Assembly: GCA_949317995.1 (NCBI GenBank)
Contig: OX439044.1
Span: 14,884,141-14,948,140, forward strand
DNA length: 64,000 nt
Direction: 5' to 3'
DNA from: Acholoe squamosa
Taxonomy: Eukaryota > Annelida > Polychaeta > Phyllodocida > Polynoidae
How positions within the stretch are numbered: the first letter of the stretch is position 1; each line of letters opens with the position of its first letter. Below are positions 56,375-64,000 of this stretch, one piece after another. The position numbers were made by a program, and so were the translations under genes. The notes under the pieces were generated by a model, which made no database searches, was not told the DNA's origin, and saw only the letters and a list, made by a program, of their open reading frames with translations.

Positions 56375-58959
56375 TCTAGGTCCAGAGCTCTACCTGATAC
56401 TAGAAGGCCAACAATACAATGTGTAAATGGCTTTGGTTCCATATGCTTTTTTATGGGTGCACTCACTGTATAGGATTTTGAAGCATGCATAGTTTTAACG
56501 AGTTTATGACAACTCGACACTTGACAAAGGGTTGAGTTGTTAACTAGTTGATAATCATGTTTATTTAACCTATGCCTATATTGCAGATAATTGTAATAAA
56601 AGATAATATATAACAAAAGTAGCCTTGGTGGTTGAATGTGTCTTTGGCTATTGCTTTGACCTTGGTCTTGTGACCTTCAACACCCTAAATTGTTAGGAAG
56701 CGGTTTTACACATTTAAAGCATAGTATTTCTCAACATATTGGTTCTCAATGGCTCAAAAAGGCCTTTGACCTAGATATTGTCCTTCAACTCGACCTTGTG
56801 ACCTTTGGTACTGACCTTAAGTAGTGCTTTGGTGTAGGTATCAACCATTATATACTTGTTATTTTATTGATTTCACACAGAAACTGCTGAATATTTCTAT
56901 GCCTATTAATTGAGAAGAAATTACATTTTTTGAATTAGATTTTCCTGGTGGCCATTTTGGAAAATCAAGTTTTACGGAATTTCCCTGGGGATGCCAACTT
57001 GGCATCATTTGGATCTGTGATCAGGGTTGTCTTACGGTTCAGAATCACCAATAACCCACCATACGTCCTTCGCTGCGAGGTTAGGTTACCTTCATACCAG
57101 ATTGGCACCCAGACTATAAGACCTGGATCCTTTGTAAGTATTGCCTTTGCTACACAGAAGATTACTGTCCTATATTTTCCAGAAGATCCCAGGGCCTGTG
57201 CTAATTACTGATTAATTACTGAATCTAAACAGCTATCTGATAAATTATAAGCTCCACATACCATCTCAGTGACTCTTACTTAATTCATTTGCCATGCCAG
57301 TTGGGAATCCTGATAATCAGTAGGGTAAAGTGACCATGAGTCGTCCACCTGGACCCCTGTGAAAGCTATGATTTATTGAGTCTCTGCTGTAGTAGAAAAA
57401 CTTGGACAGGGCACCTGACCATGGATATGAAAATCATCTTAAAGTCTTAAGCCTTCAAGCCAATATGGTTCCAACTTTTCATCATCATTACCATGAGTAA
57501 GCCACAAGTACCTTGAGTTGGCCACATCACACTATAAATGGACTGCTACATACTACAGTGTCTATTTCTGTACCAAATAAAAAGAAAGGGCTATCTTGAT
57601 GTTCACCGACACTTTAAAGTGTGTGAATGCAATGCATTACTCATTTTTACTGTAAGTTAATTGTCTTATCTAGGGTAAGAGGTTCAATCACCCAAAACAT
57701 TGTCTAGCCAAGATGGCAGTCCCCAGTCCCCGCCATTCTGGTCACATTTTGTGTCTCTCACATTGTGTGCCTCTGATAAATCAAGATCTTATAGGCTTTT
57801 AACCATCTAAGAGCCACAAGGTTCCAGTTTCTCTGTTGGCATGATGCTAAAATACAGTAGTTGGTACCTAAATTTTGGCTAACTGCCCCCCCAAGCACAC
57901 ACACAAGCAAATAACTCAGGAAACAGAATCTTGAATATCCTAATCAATATATGTTTCTGATGAAGTCAGACCATAAGTATAACGCAACAGTGCATGTGCT
58001 TTAGGTTACATAATGTACTGATTCAGATTTTCATATGGTTAAGCCATTATCAGAGTGGTTATGAAGAAAATAGGGGACTTCCTTCTTTATAGTGGGCTCC
58101 TAACAATATTAGCCTTCCCTAATCTGTGATTTAAAGATATTTTAAAATGCAGATGTACTTCTATAGTGACCCACTAATTAGTACTGTCAGTCACTAGTTA
58201 TGCATCATGATTAACATTATGTACAGTCTCCTCTTAAACGATATCACTCTGCTAGTTACACTCAAAACCTCTGATGGTCAGAAACTCTTCAGCAGTGACG
58301 ACTTTATGTCTTCAGGTTGAAAATACCCAAATCTACAGCTTTAGGTTGTCATGGGGTAGTCATAGGTGACGACTTTAGGTCATTAGTGACGACCTAAAGT
58401 CGTCTCTTTGGCAACAAATTAAGCTTCATTATGCTGTACAGAAAACGTATGTCTCTGATGTGTGATACTATACAGACATTTGACATTGGATTCCATTTCA
58501 AATCAGCAGATTGGCTCAGATTGGCCATGGCAATCTCGCTGATACATTTTAGCATCTATTATCAGATGTATGCTCAATCAATGTAGTAGGGAATTATAAT
58601 AAAACTCCATCTGCATCAAATGATTATTGCACCCTTAACTTTCAAAGCACAAGGCACAACCATTAATTGAAGAATTAGTTGATACACATACACAACATGT
58701 TATCATATGTGCATACTGGATAGTAGGGCCCTCTGTACAACCCTATCTGTGTAAATGACTGCTATCTGCAGTACTGCAGATAGAGCCTGACAATCCAACC
58801 TCTATCTGTGTAAAACTGATGTTATCTGCACAAAATTGAGTGTAGAAAACAGCTGTTATCTGCATCAAGGGCAAATCACATTTCCCCTTACACTAACTGC
58901 ATCAACATACACTAACTGCAGTATTGGCCTCAAAACATGTCTCATTTAATGGAATGAGT

Positions 58960-59310
58960 GGAGAGAGGGAGTGAGTGAGTGAGTGAAGGGACCGACTGAC
59001 CAACCAATTTTGACCAACCGACCAACTGACTTTTGGGTGAGCGACCAATTTCTGGCTGGCCGACCGACTTTTGACCAACCAACCGATTTTTTACCCACCT
59101 GACCGACCGATTTTCGACCGACCAACCAATCGACCAACTTACCGACCGACTTGACCAAAGTTGACCTACTTTGACTCACTTTGACCGTATTTGATATTTG
59201 ACCTGACTTGACCTATTTTACTCACTTTGACCTAATTTGGTGTACTTGACCTAGTTTTGACTAATTTGACCCAGTTCGCCCAATTTGAACCAATATGACA
59301 TTTTATCCAG
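58960..59310 (+). repeat. Degenerate 'gaccaacc'/'ttgacc' simple repeat
   Basis: Runs of 'gaccaaccgacc' grade into 'tttgacctactttgac' spaced about 10 bp. Low complexity, within the 1.78-kb element. Translations of it are not genes. Confidence 0.75.
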
Positions 59311-59784
59311 AATACCCAAGTCCTGAGTTACCATGCCCCCACCATAAACGGCCGCTTGGGGCGCAGTTTACAGCCCCAGGGAGGGTATGGAGTAGAGACC
59401 AGCTGGAGGGGGTGGTGAGCTCCCTGACAGCTGACCGCAGGGAGGGGCCTGCTCCTGGGTAGGGAGGGGATGGACTCAATGTGGGTCAGTCTGTTTACAC
59501 AAATGTACATATTTCCTATACTTCTATCTATCGAAAATCCTAATAAATTCAACCAAGGAAGGAGAGTTGTATGTCAGTCATGCTGACAAAGTTGCATCCA
59601 CAAATACAAAGAAGTTCATAGTTTAAAAAAGTACTTCCTGTCCAGCTAGTGTTATAAGTATAGGCCTTCTGAGAAGTGTACCCTCCTTAGGGTCTCAGAG
59701 AATGACCCCTGGAGGTGGCAGGCGGCGAAACCAGCTGTCGCAGCCTTACTCGGGACTTGGGTATTGATCCACATTACCCTTAGC

Positions 59785-60175
59785 TATTCGGTGAGGGAAC
59801 CAGTAGCTACTTTATATGGGAACCAGCAGCTATCTGATGTGGGAACCAGCAGATACTGTATGTGGGAACCAGCAGGTAGTGTTGCAGGAACATGCAACTA
59901 CTGGGTGTGGGAACCAGCAGCTACTGGATGTGGGAACCAGAAGCTACTGTATATGGGAACCAGCAGGTACTAGGTGCAGGAACCAGCAACTAATGTGTAT
60001 GTGAACCAGTAGGTTCTAGCTGTGGGAACCAGCAGCTACTTGGTATGAGATCCAGTACCGGTAGTACTGGTGTGGAACCACCAGTTACAGTGTGTGGCAA
60101 CCACCAGTTACGGAATGCGGGAACCAGCAGCTACTTGGTGGGGAACCATCAATTATTGTGTGTGGGAACTGATAG
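59785..60175 (+). repeat. 23-bp minisatellite, about 16 units
   Basis: Unit 'gggaaccagcagctactgtat' plus two bases, recurring every 23 bp with changes, more degenerate after 60000. A period of 23 is not a multiple of three, so all frames stay partly open and yield repetitive pseudo-proteins. Confidence 0.85.
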
Positions 60176-62100
60176 CTATGCAGTATAGATCTGCTGGTAT
60201 AGATTTTGTTCATATAGCAAGACATAGAGTGCACCATGCAATGCTAAAAGATACCCTTCTGGGTGACATCATTCTTGGATCGGCCCTTATTTTTATGCTC
60301 TTTTTAAAAAACTCTAGTTACACTTTGTATACAATGTTATTATGGTATCTTTGAAAACCTTTATGCAGATAGCGTTTTTTACACAGATAGTGGTGGGATG
60401 TGCCTTTGCATGGCAATGGGGATTGTTGGGACACTATCTCACAGATAGAGGTTGGATGGTCAGCCTCTATCTGCAGTTCTGCAGATAGTGGCCATTTACA
60501 CAGATATCGGTTGTACACTCTGTTATGGGATATCAGTACACTAGAGGACCAAACACGGTCGTCGGAATGACGACTTTAAGTCGTCACAATGGCCTGAGGA
60601 CCCTAAACTCATCACTTATGACGAGTTTCAAATAACGGCGAGTTTTCAGTGTAGTTATATGATTGATTCAATTTCATCCTCATGACTTTGTGACTAGTAT
60701 TGCAAAGTTTCACTGAGTATGTAAGCTATAAAACAGAGCATTGTTTTCTTTCAGGCCTACAGGAATATTGCAGAGGGACAGCAGACAGTTACCCATGGTC
60801 CCCATAATGGTAAATTACTATCACAGTGACGTCAGACTGACGTCAGGAAACCATTGTAATTGGATAATGTGAATATAGTATTGTTGGCAGGGTAGGGCCA
60901 GATGGAGGGGGGACTGTAGGATAGTGGGTGGATGTCTTAATGAGGAAGATTCATCAATTCCCCCTGGATGAATCCATTTCACAATGTATCAACAGCCTCC
61001 CCATCATATCAGAGAAATCTGTCATGGTCCAGTTACTAGTCTACCATGCAGGGAAACCCTGTCCGACTACAGCAGGTTATGAGAAGGAAGATGACACTGA
61101 ACGGATGTTGTTTTCGCCCCTCCCTCCCTATGGTTAATAACTGTTACGCTGCATTATTGATGTTCTCCTTTCCATATTAATATTCTTTACATATGCCTCA
61201 AGACAAAGTGGGCTGCTTAAAATATTTCATAAATGGTAATACTCTGAAAACTTTGGATAAATCACTGTATATCTACCTACTTTTTGTTGCTCCCTGCAAC
61301 ACCCACACCCACCCCAGACTCAAACATAAATAGGACCACAAGAAGCTGCTGACCAAAGCCACTTACCTCATTTTGTCTGGTTACTGTGTTATATATGTAG
61401 TAGACTTAGCATATTTACTCAATGATTAATCTAACATTGTTACCAACAGTCTTCATTGTTGGATGACAAGATCGTTCCATGTTTGGGCCACACCCATCAT
61501 TTGCCACAAGGTCACCTTATAGCCATAGTACACTGAGCATCAAGGATGGCTTGCTTCCCTAGTACTGTGAGAGCACACTGTGTACCATCAGAGGAGTCTA
61601 TGTCTCATTATGAGAACCACAGCTTCATGTAAAAGGGAAAGGAGGATTATCTTATAACTCCAACCATTTTTTTGGTGTTTTTTTTTTCATGGATGGGCAT
61701 GCTAATGGGCTTGGAGTAATACTTTAGAACTGAATTAAAAAACAAAATTAATTAGACTGCAGCATTTTTGCATCTGTTGAATATTAGATGATTGGTTTTT
61801 AAGTAGAACTTGATGGTCTGCCACCTATATATCTAATTCCATGACACCCATAGCACAGTGGTCATACAGATGACAGCCATAGTTTGCACTACCCTCATTA
61901 TTCTGGTTAACCATCTTTGGACCCTTTAATTTTAACCCAAATTTTGCTACCAAGCCGCAAAGTTCACATAAGAGTTCGTTGATATTGTCTGAATTTACAA
62001 GACCTGTGATCTCATTGTCATATTTTAATCAAAGTGATGCTGATTCTGCCTTGCCCTCCCTCAGCCATCAGTAAGCTGTGTGAGATTGACTTACCTGAGG

Positions 62101-63584
62101 CAAATGTATGGGGATCTTTTACTTTGGCCCGGTTAACCCTGTAAAACCTGATGGAAAAAGTCAGCTCATCAAGGATAATGACTGCAGTGTAACTGCAGTG
62201 GGTGCATGGTTTTTGACCTATAACTGTACTGTGTTTCTACAGTTGTTGCTCAACAAACAGCCTATCTACAGCTCTAGTACGATGTAGGCTTGTTAAGTTC
62301 TCGTGCTGCAAGTATTTTTTTTCAAATCTTTGATGATATGGCAGTCTAAAACATTATTTGTTCTTTTGGCTTTATAGGTGCATCATTTTCTTCAATAATT
62401 CTAGCAATTGATTCTGGTATGAGCCATGGTTGTTCCTAAAAATATCTAAAATACAATTCATATTTTCTTCAAACAGTACCCAGCATGCTTCTACACCATT
62501 AATCGTATCAAATTATTCCAATGACATATCCATATTTCTATGTGAAAAAAATCTTCATCGAATAGTCTATATGATCGAGCTTTGAAAGTTCTTGGTCTTT
62601 CCCCCGTACATCGTCTCTTTAGGCTTACATAGACAGATAAATGAGCATAATAATATGTATTATCAACCAATCAGATAATTCTCTTCATTCACTACAAATT
62701 ATATTTGGTACATTATGTCACAATTGGTACCCATCATGCGGGCTGATATCAGTGCTTATCTTACCAGGGCCCATATCAAGCAATGGCTGAATCAGTGGTC
62801 GTCCATATTGGGCCTTATGGAAGTCCTGCTGTGGGGTGACCAGTGAGTCCCTAGTGGGGATGGGTGTTGCTCTTTTGGGAAAATGTAGTTTTACCTAAAA
62901 AGTTTTACCTCACCTGCAGTAGTCTCTTTCACGTAGTCCCAACTTTTTTGTGTGTTGCACACAAGTGGTCAAAACAAGAGCACTTAAAAGAGTGTGTTAC
63001 AAAAATAGGTACCTCATTGTGCAACACATACTATTTTTAAGCAAGACAGATGCCTTTTCCGACTAATATTGTGGATGGAAGTTGAATGGTGAAGCAGAGC
63101 GTAACTTCTTTGGAAAAGAGGGCACCTACTCCCAGCTCTATTTAGCATACGAGCAACACCCTCCAGAAGTAGTACATGGCACATCAGTTTTCAGCAGGTT
63201 ATGAGGGGGGAAGATAAGCTGACACTCAGAACAGGCAGGGCACTTTGGTGCTAGCCTTTCCATTTACACAATCTCTCTCTACACTTAGAACACTATCACT
63301 GTATTAGAAACATAATCTTTGTACCTATAGCAATCTAGAGACATTTTGCCCAGGAAACTAAAAGGTGAAAGGATGTAGCATGATAATAATGGGCAATCTC
63401 GTTAGTGGCCTTCTGCTTGTAATTTACTAGCGAACGTTGGGCTTACCATGTCCTTTGTCTATCGTGTGATTACCTACCCATGTAGCAAGCCCGCTCGGGG
63501 CCAAATTTGTTTTACCCGTGATAAGGTGGTTCAAAGCGGGCAGTATTCAGTACATGGGTTTTAGGTTCGGCAGATGCTGGGTTT
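62101..63584. other. Gene-free stretch after arm B
   Basis: No supported gene or partner repeat. Confidence 0.35.
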
Positions 63585-63726
63585 CCAGTCAGGGCCACAC
63601 AGGGCAGCCCAAATCGGGCAAACCCACTTGAGCCCGTGGGCAAACCCCCTTGAGGACAAAACCCCAACGGGTTTTGTCCTCAGCATACGGTCTGGGCCAC
63701 ATTGGGCTGCCCTATTTGGGCACTGG
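63585..63726. repeat. GC-rich imperfect palindrome
   Basis: 'gggcagcccaaat' on the left and 'gggctgccctatttgggc' on the right can pair around a perfect inner palindrome 'gaggacaaaacccc'/'ggttttgtcctc' (63652-63681). Surrounding DNA is also rich in 'gggcaaaccc' and 'gggcaacc' motifs. Probably a foldback MITE. Two short opposing frames cover it and are not genes. Confidence 0.6.
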
Positions 63727-64000
63727 TCAGCTTTAAAATGGGCAACCACATTGGGCCCAGGATGGTTTCAAAATGGGCATCCCAAGATGGGTACTTAGCT
63801 GCATAAAGTCTTCCCAGTCTGGGGTGAGAGTGGGTTTGGACAGGGCAGCCTCATCTTCTGAACTGTTCTAAACTCTGTGATGAGTGTTCCCCCTCCCTCT
63901 CTCTTTTTTGTTCGTCCATCCCCTATCCATCCCCTACCCCTTCCATCTCCTCCTCATTCCACTCAACCTGCCCTGTCCTTTCCCCCTCTCACCCCGCTCT
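63727..64000. other. Gene-free end of window
   Basis: CT-rich tract from 63890 to the end. No gene seen. Confidence 0.4.

Larger units (their letters stand above)
49981..57115. mobile_element. 7.1-kb inverted-repeat element inserted in arm B
   Basis: 49981-50560 and 56630-57115 are long imperfect inverted repeats. The outer ends read AGCCTAGGTGCC and (complement) AGTCTGGGTGCC, 10 of 12 alike. Arm A near 36985-36995 passes uninterrupted across the site ('tagtaagtttgacctgg' in arm-B orientation), so the whole 7.1 kb is an insertion. The target duplication is not clear (TTAAT left, ATAAG right). No transposase of its own recognised. It contains a recombinase element, a LINE fragment, a decayed gene and a hAT-like element. 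Confidence 0.7.
58735..60516. mobile_element. 1.78-kb TIR element inserted in arm B
   Basis: About 75-bp inverted repeats start GTACAACC and contain 'tatctgcagtactgcagata' and 'ccaacctctatctgtg' in both ends. Arm A near 34655 lacks the insert ('ccctcttatggg' in arm-B orientation against 'ccctct'...'actctgttatggg'), so CTCT is the probable target duplication. No transposase seen. The inside has GACC/ACCG-rich degenerate repeats (58960-59300) and a minisatellite. Confidence 0.75.
48005..62100 (-). repeat. Arm B of the large interrupted inverted duplication
   Basis: Collinear reverse complement of arm A. Private insertions are 48.21-48.60 (nothing recognised), 49981-57115 and 58735-60516. The remaining sequence aligns to arm A with moderate divergence and carries no recognisable gene. 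Confidence 0.85.

Noticed and set aside
58946-59179. Minus-strand frame rich in 'VGRSVG'-type residues
   Set aside because: Translation of a 'gaccaacc' simple repeat.
59764-60354. Repetitive frames rich in 'GNQQL' and 'MWEPA'
   Set aside because: They are the frames of a 23-bp minisatellite, whose period is not a multiple of three; not a repeat protein.
63561-63798. Opposing 62- and 74-aa frames
   Set aside because: They arise from a GC-rich palindrome that is open on both strands.

Overview
The window looks like repeat-dense, intron-scale nuclear DNA of an animal, most likely a marine invertebrate. I see fragments of several non-LTR retrotransposons, a DIRS/Ngaro-type tyrosine-recombinase retroelement, TIR transposons and MITEs, a 365-bp satellite and tRNA-derived pieces, but no multi-exon host gene that I can prove. 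There are no bacterial operons, ribosome binding sites or CRISPR arrays. I cannot fix the phylum from sequence alone. Most open reading frames here are chance or shadow frames and are left out. Layout: 1-0.5 kb is one copy of a repeat that recurs at 45.0-45.5 kb. 1.1-4.5 kb is a decayed minus-strand LINE nested inside a palindromic MITE. 5.3-10.3 kb is a low-repeat block with a decayed Cys-rich reading frame, CTG tracts and a CA/AC-rich stretch, possibly of foreign origin. 10.7-12.4 kb is a 365-bp satellite. 13.6-15.2 kb holds tandem B-box repeats and tRNA-like SINE heads. 16.5-23.6 kb is a directly duplicated segment, one copy of which carries a SINE-like insertion with a 13-bp target duplication. 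24.2-24.85 kb is a 208-aa orphan reading frame followed by a poly(A) signal. 25-30 kb carries hairpin and TIR elements. From 30.9 to 62.1 kb the window is organised as a very large interrupted inverted duplication: arm A about 30.9-41.2 kb, arm B about 48.0-62.1 kb. The two arms were invaded independently, so each provides empty sites for insertions in the other. Arm A has gained a 697-bp TRIM-like retroelement (35294-35990), a LINE (37.9-41.0 kb), a small hAT-like MITE and a 1.6-kb block. Arm B has gained a 7.1-kb inverted-repeat element (49981-57115), itself filled with a tyrosine-recombinase element, a LINE fragment, a decayed gene and a 1.35-kb hAT-like element, and a separate 1.78-kb TIR element with an internal 23-bp minisatellite (58735-60516). 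The best candidate for something undescribed is the TRIM-like element at 35294-35990. It has two 234-bp TG...CA long terminal repeats, each containing a complete cloverleaf tRNA-Cys(GCA)-like gene with A and B boxes and a TTTT terminator. A polypurine tract abuts the 3' LTR. The primer-binding site just after the 5' LTR is a 14-nt perfect complement to the 3' end (plus CCA) of the tRNA encoded in its own LTR. The inverted arm B supplies its pre-insertion site. The sequence therefore suggests a non-autonomous retroelement that carries its own primer tRNA, or its own promoter derived from the primer.
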